The notes: a model not told the origin generated them from the sequence alone. A stretch of 64,000 nt of DNA from Variovorax sp. V93 (GCF_041154485.1 NZ_AP028669.1:62001-126000), one strand, 5' to 3'; positions 52,127-62,216 are shown, numbered from the stretch's first letter. Made by a program: numbers and translations.

Positions 52127-53419
52127 TCACATGTGGCCCGGCAGCCAGGTCACCAGCTGCGGCACGGCCAGCAGCAGCAGGGTGAACAGGATCATGATCA
52201 GCGCATAGGGCAGCGCGCCGTAGATCGCGTCCTCGATGCCGCCCTTGTCGGGCCGGATGCCGTGCACCACGAACAGGTTCATGCCCACCGGCGGCGTGAT
52301 GAGCCCGAGCTCGCACATCAGCACGATGAAGATGCCGAACCAGATCGGGTCGACACCCAGCGCCGTGGCGATCGGGTAGGTGATGGGAATGGTGGCCACC
52401 TGCATCGACAGCACGTCCATGAACATGCCGAGCACCAGGTAGAACAGCATCAGCGCGAGGATCAGCCCCGTGGCCGACAGGCCCAGGCCCGAGACCCACT
52501 TGGTCATGGCCTCGGCCACGCCGGTGAGGCTCACCGTCAGGTTCAGCACGAAGGCCGCCACCACGATCAGCAGGATCATGCCGCTCACGCGCGCGGTCGA
52601 GACGAAGCAGTTGCGCATCAGCTCCCAGCTCAGCTTGCCCGAGTGCAGCACGAAGCCCAGCGCCGCGATCACGCCCAGCGCGGCGCTTTCGGCCGCGGTC
52701 GCAATGCCGAAGTAGAGGCTGCCCATCACGATGCCGAACACCACCGCCGGCGGCACCAGGTGCACCAGCGCGCGGATGCGTTCATCGAGCGGCACCTTGG
52801 GCTCGCGCATCGCATTGCCGCTTGCCAGGCTGGAGACCGCGATCCAGAGCATGAAGAAGCCGGTCAAGAGCAGGCCCGGGATGATGCCCGCGATGAACAG
52901 CTTGCCGATCGAGTTGTTGGTGAGGGAGCCGTACACGATCATGTTCACGCTGGGCGGAATCAGGATGCCCAGCGTGCCGCCGGCGGCCAGGCTGCCGAGC
53001 GAGGCGCGCATCGAGTAGCCGCGCCGGTGCAGCGAAGGCAGCGCCACCGTGCCCACCGTGGCGGCGGTGGCCACCGACGAGCCCGAGGTGGCCGCGAACA
53101 GCGCGCAGCTGCCGATGTTGGTGTGCAGCAGCCCGCCGGGCAGGCGGCCGAGCCAGGCCGACAGCGCGATGTACATGCGGTCGGCGATGCCCGAGCGCAG
53201 CAGCAGTTCGCCGAGCAGCACGAACAGCGGCACCGAGGTCAGCAGGTTCTCGTTCTGCACGCCCCAGACCACGGGCGCGATCGAGTCCATGAAGGGCGTG
53301 CCGTAGGCCGCGATGCCGCCCACGATGCCCACCAGCGCCATCGACACGGCAATGGGCATGCCGACCAGCATCATGCCGAGCATCGCGAAGAACGCGAGTC
53401 CTATGACGAGCAGGTTCAT
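52127..53419 (-). CDS. dctM: TRAP transporter large permease DctM
   Basis: A 430-residue DctM subunit with about 12 membrane helices. Signatures include VPLFVLLGELLLRSGIADRMY, ATSGSSVATAATVGTVALP, GGTLGILIPPSVNMIVYG and ELGLITPPVGMNLFVVHG. The start at 53419 overlaps the DctQ stop by 4 bp. It moves substrate with sodium ions together with DctQ and a DctP protein. It is shared by two DctP paralogues in the operon. Confidence 0.92.
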   Translation of the reverse strand: MNLLVIGLAFFAMLGMMLVGMPIAVSMALVGIVGGIAAYGTPFMDSIAPVVWGVQNENLLTSVPLFVLLGELLLRSGIADRMYIALSAWLGRLPGGLLHTNIGSCALFAATSGSSVATAATVGTVALPSLHRRGYSMRASLGSLAAGGTLGILIPPSVNMIVYGSLTNNSIGKLFIAGIIPGLLLTGFFMLWIAVSSLASGNAMREPKVPLDERIRALVHLVPPAVVFGIVMGSLYFGIATAAESAALGVIAALGFVLHSGKLSWELMRNCFVSTARVSGMILLIVVAAFVLNLTVSLTGVAEAMTKWVSGLGLSATGLILALMLFYLVLGMFMDVLSMQVATIPITYPIATALGVDPIWFGIFIVLMCELGLITPPVGMNLFVVHGIRPDKGGIEDAIYGALPYALIMILFTLLLLAVPQLVTWLPGHM

Positions 53420-54090
53420 GGCTTGTCTCCTTCGCCGGGCTGCGGCGCCTGGCGCACCGCGAGGTCGTCGAGCTCTTCCTTGAGTTCTTCCTTGGCGCTC
53501 TTGGGATGGAAGTCGGTATTCAGCGCCGCGATGTCGCCGCGAAGCAGCAGCCGGGTGGCGCGCAGCGCGAGCCCGCAGGCCACCAGCGCGAAGATCACCA
53601 GCCCCGCATACCAGACGCCCTGCGGAATGATCAGCGGCGTGGCCCACGGCGTCTGCGCGGTGCTGCGGTAGGCCATGGTGTCGCCGATCACCTTGAACGC
53701 CACCCAGCCGATGAAGACCGCGAGCGCGGCCAGCGACACCGCCGAGATCCAGTTCAGCAGCGCCTGCACGCGGACCGGAAACTTCTCGTGGAACACGTCG
53801 ACGCGGATGTGGTTGCGGCCCATGAGCGCGAGGCTGAAGGCAATGGTCGAGCCCACCGCGAGCGCATAGCCGCCGAGCTCGTCCGCACCCTGCAGCGAGA
53901 TGTTGAACAGCTTGCGCGCGGCGGTCTCGATGGTCACGATCAGCGACAGGCCGAGGAAGATGGCGCCGAAGAGGGTGGCCAGCACCGTCTCCACGCGCGT
54001 CTTGAAGCTGACCTGCCGCGGCGCGCGCTGCGCTTCCTCGGGCGATGCGGCGGTGGACTGCGGCCGCTCGCTCATGGCCGCGCTGCTCAC
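53416..54090 (-). CDS. dctQ: TRAP transporter small permease DctQ
   Basis: A 224-residue DctQ subunit with four membrane helices (for example TLFGAIFLGLSLIVTIETAAR and ALLNWISAVSLAALAVFIGW). The phrase GADELGGYALAVGSTIAFSLAL...RNHIRVDVF is a DctQ signature. The C-terminus is a charged tail (KSAKEELKEELDDLAVR). The GTG start at 54090 forms a GTGA overlap with the DctP stop; ATG 54075 (MSERPQS) would give 219 residues and lacks a ribosome site. Confidence 0.88.
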   Translation of the reverse strand: MSSAAMSERPQSTAASPEEAQRAPRQVSFKTRVETVLATLFGAIFLGLSLIVTIETAARKLFNISLQGADELGGYALAVGSTIAFSLALMGRNHIRVDVFHEKFPVRVQALLNWISAVSLAALAVFIGWVAFKVIGDTMAYRSTAQTPWATPLIIPQGVWYAGLVIFALVACGLALRATRLLLRGDIAALNTDFHPKSAKEELKEELDDLAVRQAPQPGEGDKP

Positions 54091-55163
54091 TTGAGCCCCA
54101 GCACCGGCGCCACGGTCGCCTGCCAGCCCTTGGAACAGCCCGGGTTCGACTTGTCGCAGACCTCGGCCCACACCGGCAGCGACACCTTGCCGACCGCGCC
54201 GCGCACCAGCTCGAGGTCGGCCGGCGTGACCGGCACGTCGACCAGCTTGAACTTCTTGCCGGTGGTGCACGGGTCCTTGCCGGCGTTGCAGTTGAGCGCA
54301 TCGCGGAACAGCTCTTCGGAGTACTTCCACACCTCTTCGGTCAGGCCGTCGAAGGCCGCCTTGAGCTTGGCCTGCTGCTCGGGCTTGAGCGCGTTCCACG
54401 ACTTCATCGTCATGCCGTAGCCGTTGAGCGCCATCTGGAAGCCGATGGCCAGCTGGTGGGTCGTGACCTCGGGCCAGCCGGCCGAGTTGGCCGAGCTCGG
54501 CCCGGTGATGGCGCAGTCGACCACGCCGAGCGACAGCGACTGGTGCGTGTCGGCGAACGACACCGGCACCGGCGTGCCGCCCACCATCTCGATGAACTTG
54601 GCCAGGTTCTGGTCGTACACGCGCACCTTCATGCCCTTGATGTCGGCCAGCGAGGCAATCGGCTTCTTGCAGAACAGGATCTGCGGGCCGAAGGGCCACA
54701 CGCCGAGCAGCTTCACGTTGAACTGCTGCTGCAGCCGCGCATCGACCGTGTCGAAGTAGGCCTTGGCCACCTTGCGGCCGGTGGCGTAGTCAGGCGCGGC
54801 GCCGACCAGGTCGAGGCCCAGGATCGTCGGCTCGTCGCGCGAGTTCTGCGACACGCGCAGCGAGACGATGTCGAACAGGCCCGCCTTCATCACGCGCAGC
54901 TGCTCGGTGTCCTTGATGCCGAGCGTGTCGATGGGCTTGTAGTCCACGTCGATCGGCAGGCCGGTGCGGGCGGCAAAGTTCTCGAAGAAGGGCTGTTCCT
55001 TGTTCTTCTGGATCAGCCCGGTGGCCAGCGGCTGGCCGATGGCCTTCAGCTTGATCCGGTCCTGCGCCTGGGCGGCAGGAAGGGCGAGCACCGTGGCCAG
55101 CGCGAGCACGAAGGTTGCGGCGAACAGTTTTGAAAAGGGCTTGGCAAGAGGGCGCATCGGCAT
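54087..55163 (-). CDS. TRAP transporter substrate-binding protein DctP (paralogue 2)
   Basis: A 358-residue DctP protein, the first transporter gene after the IclR regulator. The signal peptide is about residues 1-33 (LFAATFVLALATVLALPAAQAQ). The mature part shares with paralogue 1 GLPIDVDYKPIDTLGIKD, VDCAITGPSSANSAGWP and a C-terminal two-Cys segment EVCDKSNPGCS. ATG 55163 has AGGAG 6 bp upstream. The two DctP proteins likely bind related compounds and feed one DctQM channel. Confidence 0.9.
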   Translation of the reverse strand: MPMRPLAKPFSKLFAATFVLALATVLALPAAQAQDRIKLKAIGQPLATGLIQKNKEQPFFENFAARTGLPIDVDYKPIDTLGIKDTEQLRVMKAGLFDIVSLRVSQNSRDEPTILGLDLVGAAPDYATGRKVAKAYFDTVDARLQQQFNVKLLGVWPFGPQILFCKKPIASLADIKGMKVRVYDQNLAKFIEMVGGTPVPVSFADTHQSLSLGVVDCAITGPSSANSAGWPEVTTHQLAIGFQMALNGYGMTMKSWNALKPEQQAKLKAAFDGLTEEVWKYSEELFRDALNCNAGKDPCTTGKKFKLVDVPVTPADLELVRGAVGKVSLPVWAEVCDKSNPGCSKGWQATVAPVLGLK

Positions 55164-55337
55164 GATTTCTCCTGGGAGGGCAAAGGTGGGCGGATTGGCA
55201 AGGCGGCAATGGAGAAGGCCATTGAACCGCGCCGCAAGGCACGCGCGCGGAGTTTTCCGCACACCGGGAACGGCAGAAAAAATCTTTGCGGATCAAGCAC
55301 TTGGCGCCGCACGCCGGTGGAAGACGCGGGCCGGCGG

Positions 55338-56177
55338 CTACTTCAGGCGCCCGCCGTAGGCCGCGGTGATCTCGTCGGCGGCGCTGCGCACCGTGGCACC
55401 GAGCTGCGCGAAGTCGGCCGCCTTGATGCGCTGCGTCGGCCCCACCAGCGAGATCGCGCCGAAAGGCTGGCCATGCTCGTCGCGGATGGCGGCGGCAATG
55501 CAGCGCAGGCCCACGGCGTTCTGCTCGTCGTCCACCGCATAGCCGGCGCGGCGCACCTCGCCCAGGGTTTCATGCAGCCGCGATGCACGCGCAATGGTGT
55601 TGGGCGTGAGCTTGGGCAGGCCGTAGGTGCGCAGGTACTGCAGCACGTCGTCCTCGGCCATGGCGGCCAGGATGGCCTGCCCCATGGCGGTGCCGTGCAA
55701 CGGTGCGCGAAAGCCCGGCTTGCCGATGGCGCGCATCAGCTCGCGGCTTTCCACCTGCGTGACGAACACGATGTCGCCCAGGTCGGCAATGCCCAGGTTG
55801 ATGCTTTCGCCCGAGCTGTCGCGCAGCCGCCGCATCACCGGCAGCGCCAGGTGCGCGATGCGGCGCCGGCGCCCGAAGGCCGCGCCCACCGAGAAGCAGC
55901 GCACGCCCACATACCAGAGGCTGGTTTCGCGGTCGAACTGGACGAACTGGCGCTGCTCCAGCGTGGTGAGCAGGCGGTGCGCAGTGGACGACGACAGGCC
56001 GCTGCGCGCCGCGATGTCGACCAGGCGGTAGCCCTCGTCGTCGTCGGCCAGCAGTTCGAGCAGCTGCATGGCCCGCGTGAGCGATTGCACGGTGCCGTCG
56101 CCGTCGCGGTCGATGCGCATGACCTTGCCGGCGGCCTTGGAGGAAGAGGAGGAGCGGGGGGAGCTGCTGTCCGTCAT
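55338..56177 (-). CDS. IclR-family transcriptional regulator
   Basis: A 279-residue IclR regulator. The helix-turn-helix is in residues about 30-85 (SLTRAMQLLELLADDDEG, AARSGLSSSTAHRLLTTLEQ). The C-terminal effector domain has NLGIADLGDIVFVTQVES and HGTAMGQAILAAMAED. The ATG at 56177 was chosen because the preceding frame overlaps the putative operators. It is upstream of the TRAP operon on the same strand, 174 bp from dctP. Two TGTCGACA palindromes lie about 80 bp upstream. It likely senses the substrate of the TRAP operon or a metabolite from it. Confidence 0.9.
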   Translation of the reverse strand: MTDSSSPRSSSSSKAAGKVMRIDRDGDGTVQSLTRAMQLLELLADDDEGYRLVDIAARSGLSSSTAHRLLTTLEQRQFVQFDRETSLWYVGVRCFSVGAAFGRRRRIAHLALPVMRRLRDSSGESINLGIADLGDIVFVTQVESRELMRAIGKPGFRAPLHGTAMGQAILAAMAEDDVLQYLRTYGLPKLTPNTIARASRLHETLGEVRRAGYAVDDEQNAVGLRCIAAAIRDEHGQPFGAISLVGPTQRIKAADFAQLGATVRSAADEITAAYGGRLK

Positions 56178-56256
56178 GTCCAAATCCTTGCAAGTTGCAC
56201 GCCACCCCCGTCGCCGGCCCGGCCGCAGCCGCTCAGCGCCGGTGCGTCCGGCTATC

Positions 56257-56288
56257 TTTGTCGACAAAAGTACTGAATATTGTCGACA
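56257..56288. promoter_or_regulatory. Two TGTCGACA palindromes upstream of the IclR gene
   Basis: TTTGTCGACAAA (56257-56268) is a perfect 12-bp palindrome. TGTCGACA recurs at 56281-56288, with centres 22 bp apart (two helical turns). They lie 80-111 bp upstream of the IclR start, in AT-richer DNA. A good IclR-type operator candidate. Confidence 0.65.
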
Positions 56289-56351
56289 TCATCCTCGTCA
56301 ATCAAGCGCCCGGGGGCAGTGATTACGCGGATGCCCCGGCCCTTGCGGCAG

Positions 56352-56756
56352 CTACAGCCACTTGCCGCTGCCCGTCGGCATCTGGATGGTGGTGGCGGGG
56401 TCGCCGCTGTTCACCAGCGAATCGATCGCGATGCTCAGCAGCGAGATGAAGATGCTCGCGAAGAACGCGGTCCAGAAGCCCGAGAGCCTGAACCCGCGCA
56501 CCAGCGCGGCCACCAGCATGATCATCAGCGCGTTGATCACCAGCAGGAAGAGGCCGAGCGTCAGCAGCGTCAGCGGCAGCGTGAGCACGATCAGGAGCGG
56601 CTTGACGACGGCATTGGCCAGGCCCAGCAGCAGGGCCGAGATCACGAGCGCGGACGTGCTCTCGAACTTGATGCCGCGAAAGATCAGGCTGGCCACCCAC
56701 AGCGACAGCGCGGTGATGGCCCAGTGCACGAGAAAGGGGGCGATGTTGTTCAGCAT
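56352..56756 (-). CDS. Small membrane protein, PF04020/phage-holin-like family
   Basis: A 134-residue protein with four hydrophobic helices (for example FLVHWAITALSLWVASLIF and LGLFLLVINALMIMLVAALV). The pattern FRGIKFESTSALVISALLLGLANAVVKP is typical of the YvlD/PF04020 membrane family, sometimes annotated as phage holin family 4. There are no phage genes nearby, so lysis is unlikely and its function is unknown. It lies 56 bp after gcdR on the same strand. Confidence 0.8.
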   Translation of the reverse strand: MLNNIAPFLVHWAITALSLWVASLIFRGIKFESTSALVISALLLGLANAVVKPLLIVLTLPLTLLTLGLFLLVINALMIMLVAALVRGFRLSGFWTAFFASIFISLLSIAIDSLVNSGDPATTIQMPTGSGKWL

Positions 56757-56812
56757 GGTGTGAGGGGCGCAAGGCGGGGCGCGATGGTGCGGACCATCAT
56801 ATCGGCACTGTC

Positions 56813-57721
56813 TCAGGCGGCGCTGCGCTGCGCCTCGGCCAGCAGCCAGTCGCTGAAGAACTTCAAGAGCGGCCGCTGGTCGGCGCGCTCGGGCGTCACG
56901 AGGTAGTAGTTGCGCTCGCCCGACAGCGGCCGTGCGCAGGCCACCACCAGTTCGCCGCGCGCGAGTTCGTCGGCCACCAGCATCGTGGGCATCAGCGCCA
57001 CGCCCAGGCCGTGCGAGGCGGCCGCGGCCAGGATGGAGAACAGCTCGTAGCGCGGGCCGCCGCGCGCATTGGGCGCATCGATCTGCTGCGCGTCGAACCA
57101 CTGGCGCCAGCCGTCGGGCCGCGTGCTTTGCTGCAGCAGCGGCATCTGCGCGATGGCCGCGGGCGCCACGGCCTTGCCGCGCGGCAACAGCGAGGGGCTG
57201 CATACCGGCACCACGTCCTCGTGCATCAGCATCAGGGGGCGCGTGCCGGCCCAGTTCTCGACCTGCGCGGGCGTGCCGGCATACAGCGCGGCGTCGAACT
57301 CCGCGTCGGCAAAGAGAAAGGGCCGGGTGCGCGTCTCGATGTGTACCACCACGTCGGGCTGCAGCGCCGCGAAGCCCTTGAGCCGCGGCATCAGCCAGCG
57401 CGTGGCAAAGGTGGGCACGGCCGCCAACGAGAGCGAGCCGCCTTCGCCCTGGTGCGCCATGGCGTCGAGCGTGTCGCGCTCCATGGCCTCGAGCCGCTTG
57501 GTGATCTGGCGCGCATAGGCCGCGCCGCTGGCGGTGAGCGCCACGCCGTGGCGGGTGCGGCGGAACAGCGCCACGCCCAGGAAGGCTTCGAGCGTGCCGA
57601 TCTGGCGCGACACCGCGCTCTGCGTGAGCGCGAGTTCCTGCGCGGCGCGGGTGTAGCTCTCGTGGCGCGCGGCCGCGTCGAAGCACACCAGGGTCTGCAG
57701 GGGCGGGATCTTGCGGCGCAT
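56813..57721 (-). CDS. gcdR: LysR-family regulator, GcdR-like
   Basis: A 302-residue LysR regulator of the GcvA-like group. The N-terminal helix-turn-helix is clear (RKIPPLQTLVCFDAAARHESYTRAAQELALTQSAVSRQI). The effector domain begins near residue 92. It is divergent from gcdH and gcdG, the same arrangement as gcdR with gcdHG in Pseudomonas, where GcdR activates glutarate degradation in response to glutarate. A long dyad (57786-57812) lies between. The symbol is used by analogy with that context. Confidence 0.8.
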   Translation of the reverse strand: MRRKIPPLQTLVCFDAAARHESYTRAAQELALTQSAVSRQIGTLEAFLGVALFRRTRHGVALTASGAAYARQITKRLEAMERDTLDAMAHQGEGGSLSLAAVPTFATRWLMPRLKGFAALQPDVVVHIETRTRPFLFADAEFDAALYAGTPAQVENWAGTRPLMLMHEDVVPVCSPSLLPRGKAVAPAAIAQMPLLQQSTRPDGWRQWFDAQQIDAPNARGGPRYELFSILAAAASHGLGVALMPTMLVADELARGELVVACARPLSGERNYYLVTPERADQRPLLKFFSDWLLAEAQRSAA

Positions 57722-57785
57722 GTATGCCGGTAGTGTATGACTGGACGGACGCCGTCACCAATGGAAACGTCTTGCCGCATGGGTG

Positions 57786-57812
57786 CCAGATGTGCGAAAG
57801 ACGCATATCTGG
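57786..57812. promoter_or_regulatory. 11-bp inverted repeat, candidate GcdR site
   Basis: CCAGATGTGCG (57786-57796) and CGCATATCTGG (57802-57812) match in inversion at 10 of 11 positions around AAAGA. It lies between the divergent LysR and gcdH genes, 65 bp from the LysR start and 87 bp from gcdH. Confidence 0.65.
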
Positions 57813-57898
57813 GTGAGGATTCATCGTTTGCGCCCAACCCCCTGCATGGCTAGGATCGGTCCATTCCCCCTCTTTTTTTCTCTTCCGGAGACAAGCAC

Positions 57899-59098
<1,200 letters not shown>

Positions 59099-59106
59099 AC
59101 GAACGC

Positions 59107-60345
59107 ATGACTGCCAAGCCCGCAGCACTCGACGGCATCAAGGTCCTCGATCTGTCCCGCGTGCTCGCGGGCCCGTGGTGCACGCAGATCCTCGCGGACC
59201 TGGGCGCCGACGTCGTCAAGATCGAACGCCCCGGCGTCGGCGACGACACGCGCACCTGGGGGCCGCCCTTCATCAAGGACGCGAACGGCAACGACACCGA
59301 CCAGGCCAGCTACTTCACGGCCTGCAACCGCAACAAGCGCTCGGTCACGGTCGACATGGCCACGCCCGAGGGGCAGGCGCTCCTGAAGCAGATGGCGGCG
59401 CAGGCCGACATCGTGGTGGAGAACTTCAAGACGGGGGGCCTCAGGCAATACGGCCTCGACCACGAGAGCCTGCGCGCGGCCAACCCGCGCCTCATCTACT
59501 GCAGCGTGACCGGCTTCGGCCACGACGGCCCGTACGCCGAGCGCGCGGGCTACGACCTGATGATCCAGGCCATGACCGGCATGATGAGCATCACCGGCCG
59601 TCCCGACGGCGAACCCGGCGGCGGCCCGCTGCGCGTGGGCGTGGCGCTGACCGACCTGTTCACCGGCGTCTACGCGAGCACCGCCATTCTTGCGGCGCTG
59701 CAGGTGCGGGACCGCACGGGCGAAGGCCAGCACATCGACATGGCGCTGCTCGACGTGGGCATGGCCATCCTCGCGAACCAGGCCAGTGCCTTCCTCAACA
59801 CCGGCAAGCCGCCGCAGCGACAGGGCAACACGCACCCGAGCCTGGCGCCCTACCAGGACTTTCCGACGCAGGACGGCTCGATGCTGCTGGCCATCGGCAA
59901 CAACGGCCAGTTCGCGCGCTTCTGCGAAGCGGCCGGCCATGCGGAATGGGCCACCGACGCGCGCTTTGCGAGCAACACGCTGCGCGTGAAGCACCGCGGC
60001 GTGCTGATTCCGATGATGGAAGAGCTCACGCGCACCCGCAGCACTGCCGACTGGGTCGCGCTGCTCGAAGACAAGGCCGTGCCCTGCGGCCCGATCAACG
60101 ACATCGCGCAGGCCTTCGACGATGCGCAGGTCAAGTCGCGCGGCCTGGCCGTCACGCTGCCGCGCGATGCGGGCGACGGCATTGCCAGCATCACCGGCGT
60201 GGCGAGCCCGCTGCGCCTCACGGCCACGCCGCCCGTGCTGCGCCATGCGCCGCCGGCGCTCGGGCAGCACACGCGCGAGGTGCTGGCCGAATTCGGCATC
60301 GACGCCGCGCGCTTCGACGCGCTGCGCGCGGCCGGCGTGGTCTGA
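59107..60345 (+). CDS. gcdG: CaiB/BaiF-family CoA transferase (glutarate CoA-transferase, GcdG-like)
   Basis: A 412-residue class III CoA transferase. The N-terminal motif LDLSRVLAGPWCTQILADLG and ADVVKIERPG are family hallmarks. A putative catalytic Asp is in AGYDLMIQAMTGMMSITG, and NRNKRSVTVDM is well kept. Position behind gcdH suggests transfer of CoA from succinyl-CoA or a similar donor to glutarate. The symbol is based on this context. Confidence 0.88.
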   Translation: MTAKPAALDGIKVLDLSRVLAGPWCTQILADLGADVVKIERPGVGDDTRTWGPPFIKDANGNDTDQASYFTACNRNKRSVTVDMATPEGQALLKQMAAQADIVVENFKTGGLRQYGLDHESLRAANPRLIYCSVTGFGHDGPYAERAGYDLMIQAMTGMMSITGRPDGEPGGGPLRVGVALTDLFTGVYASTAILAALQVRDRTGEGQHIDMALLDVGMAILANQASAFLNTGKPPQRQGNTHPSLAPYQDFPTQDGSMLLAIGNNGQFARFCEAAGHAEWATDARFASNTLRVKHRGVLIPMMEELTRTRSTADWVALLEDKAVPCGPINDIAQAFDDAQVKSRGLAVTLPRDAGDGIASITGVASPLRLTATPPVLRHAPPALGQHTREVLAEFGIDAARFDALRAAGVV

Positions 60346-60374
60346 ACCCCACGTAGAAAGAAAGGAGGCGCGCC

Positions 60375-60815
60375 ATGGCCGACCCGACGCACTGCCCGCC
60401 GTTCTCGGTCCTGCGCATCGACCATGTCGTGCTGCGCGTGAAGGACATCGAGCAGTCGATCGCCTTCTACCGCGACGTGCTGGGCTGCCAGCTCGAGAAG
60501 CGCCGCGACGACCTGGGGCTGGTGCACCTGCGGGCCGGTTCGAGCCTCATCGACCTCGTCTCGCACGATGGCCCGCTCGGCCGGCAGGGCGGCGCGCTCG
60601 CCGGTAAGGAAGGCCGCAACGTCGACCACCTCTGCCTGCGCATCGAGCCCTTCGACGAGGCCGCCATCCGCGCGCTGATGGCGCGGCACGGCGTGCCGGT
60701 GCATGGCGAGGTGCAGAACAACTTCGGCGCCGAGGGCAACGGGCCTTCGATCTACATCGCCGACCCCGACGGCAACGGCGTCGAGCTGAAAGGCCCGGCA
60801 GGCGGCAGCTTCTAG
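60375..60815 (+). CDS. VOC-family (glyoxalase-like) protein
   Basis: A 146-residue vicinal-oxygen-chelate protein. The N-terminal metal His is in LRIDHVVLRVKDIEQSIAFY. A second set is in NVDHLCLRIEPFDE, and a Glu in DPDGNGVELKGP. So the usual His-Glu-His-Glu-type ligands are probably present. It lies 29 bp downstream of gcdG and may be co-transcribed, but no direct role in glutarate catabolism is evident. Its stop overlaps the convergent CopD-like gene by 4 bp. Confidence 0.82.
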   Translation: MADPTHCPPFSVLRIDHVVLRVKDIEQSIAFYRDVLGCQLEKRRDDLGLVHLRAGSSLIDLVSHDGPLGRQGGALAGKEGRNVDHLCLRIEPFDEAAIRALMARHGVPVHGEVQNNFGAEGNGPSIYIADPDGNGVELKGPAGGSF

Positions 60816-61270
60816 CCGGCGCGCCCGATGGTCGCCACGGCGAACACCGCCACGCCGAGCGCGAGGTTCACCGTCACCAGCAGGCGCACGGTGTTGAGCC
60901 GCGCGGCCGCCACCGGCCACGCGCTTTCTTCCACTGCGCGGCGCATCGCCCTGAACACCGAGGCGCGGATGTAGACGTAGATGCCGGCCATCAGGAGGGC
61001 GATGCCCATCATCGCCTCGATGCGCCAGTGCACCGCGCGAAAACCGCCCGCGAACAGGATCATCGCCACGCCGGTCGCGATCAGCAGCGTGACGGCCGCG
61101 TCCACGCCCACGAAGAAGCGCCGCAGCGCCGCCGCCATCGTGCGCAGGCGCAGCGGCGGTTCCAGCGTGGCGACGGCGGCGGGGCGCACCGCGAAGTGCA
61201 GGGTGGCCATGCCACCGACCCAGAAGGCGGCGGCAAGGAGATGGATGAAGAGCAGGATGGCATAGGACAT
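60812..61270 (-). CDS. CopD-like small membrane protein
   Basis: A 152-residue protein with four membrane segments. The first is AILLFIHLLAAAFWVGGMATLHF, where His and Trp resemble the copper resistance/YozB/HemJ-like group, and the last is LLVTVNLALGVAVFAVATIG. It is annotated in many genomes as CopD family or a conserved membrane protein. A role in copper or heme handling is possible but not shown. Single gene between convergent and divergent neighbours. Confidence 0.7.
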   Translation of the reverse strand: MSYAILLFIHLLAAAFWVGGMATLHFAVRPAAVATLEPPLRLRTMAAALRRFFVGVDAAVTLLIATGVAMILFAGGFRAVHWRIEAMMGIALLMAGIYVYIRASVFRAMRRAVEESAWPVAAARLNTVRLLVTVNLALGVAVFAVATIGRAG

Positions 61271-61369
61271 GGGGGCCGATCAGAACACCGAAAGGTGCGC
61301 CCGCGCAATGTCCGCCCCGTTGCGTTAAAAACCCATGCTTCGCACGCAAGAAAGAAAGATGAGGCTTCC

Positions 61370-62200
61370 ATGACCCGCACCGTCGCCCAGAAACGCGCCG
61401 AGTTCCGCGCGCTCCATCAGCAGGGATGCTTCGCCATTCCGAATCCCTGGGACAAGGGCAGCGCGCGCTACCTGCAGGGCCTGGGCTTCAAGGCGCTGGC
61501 CACCACGAGTTCGGGCCATGCGTGGTCGCAAGGCCTGGCCGACGGAGGGCAATCGCGCGACACCATGCTGGCCCACCTGCGCGACATCGTCAGTGCCACC
61601 GACCTGCCCGTGAATGCGGACTTCGAGAACGGCTTTGCGGCCGATGCCCGGGGCGTGGCCGAAAGCGTGCGCCTGGCCGTCGAGACCGGCGTGGCGGGCC
61701 TGTCGATCGAGGACTCGACCGGCGATGCGGCGAATCCGCTGTTCGAGATCGGCGTGGCGGTCGAGCGGCTGCGCGCGGCCCGCGGCGCCATCGATGCGGC
61801 GGGCGGCGACACGCTGCTGGTGGGCCGTGCGGAGAACTTCTTCGCCGGCCGCCCCGACCTCGACGACGCCATCGCCCGCCTCAAGGCCTACGCCGAAGCC
61901 GGCGCTGACTGCCTCTACGCACCGGGCATCCGCACGCGCGAGCAGATCGCCGCGGTGGTGGCCGCGGTGGCGCCCAAGCCGGTCAACCTGCTGATCGGCT
62001 GGCCCAGCGAGCTCAGCATGCAGGACATTGCCGCGCTCGGCGTGCGGCGCGTCAGCGTGGGCGGCGCGCTCGCCCGCGCGGCCTGGGGCGGCTTCGACCG
62101 CGCCGCGCGGGCGCTGGCCGAGAAGGGGCGTTTCGACGGCTTCGAAGGCGCGGCCTCGGGGGCCGATCTCAATGGCTTCTTCGGCCGGTTCTCCGAATAG
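61370..62200 (+). CDS. Isocitrate lyase/PEP mutase-superfamily enzyme
   Basis: A 276-residue TIM-barrel protein of the PEP mutase/2-methylisocitrate lyase-like group. It starts RAEFRALHQQGCFAIPNPWDKGSARYL. Conserved phrases are ATTSSGHAWSQG, VNADFENGFA (metal-binding Asp and Glu) and GLSIEDSTGD. It lacks the KKCGH signature of isocitrate lyase, so oxaloacetate decarboxylase-like or carboxyPEP-type activities are possible. ATG 61370 is the first start that fits the family. It is 16 bp upstream of the DNA glycosylase gene. Confidence 0.85.
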   Translation: MTRTVAQKRAEFRALHQQGCFAIPNPWDKGSARYLQGLGFKALATTSSGHAWSQGLADGGQSRDTMLAHLRDIVSATDLPVNADFENGFAADARGVAESVRLAVETGVAGLSIEDSTGDAANPLFEIGVAVERLRAARGAIDAAGGDTLLVGRAENFFAGRPDLDDAIARLKAYAEAGADCLYAPGIRTREQIAAVVAAVAPKPVNLLIGWPSELSMQDIAALGVRRVSVGGALARAAWGGFDRAARALAEKGRFDGFEGAASGADLNGFFGRFSE

Positions 62201-62216
62201 CGCGCGTGCCGGCGCC

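Noticed and set aside
56352..56756. Phage holin, hinting at a prophage
   Set aside because: No other phage genes, integrase or attachment sites are nearby. The PF04020 family is a general bacterial membrane family.
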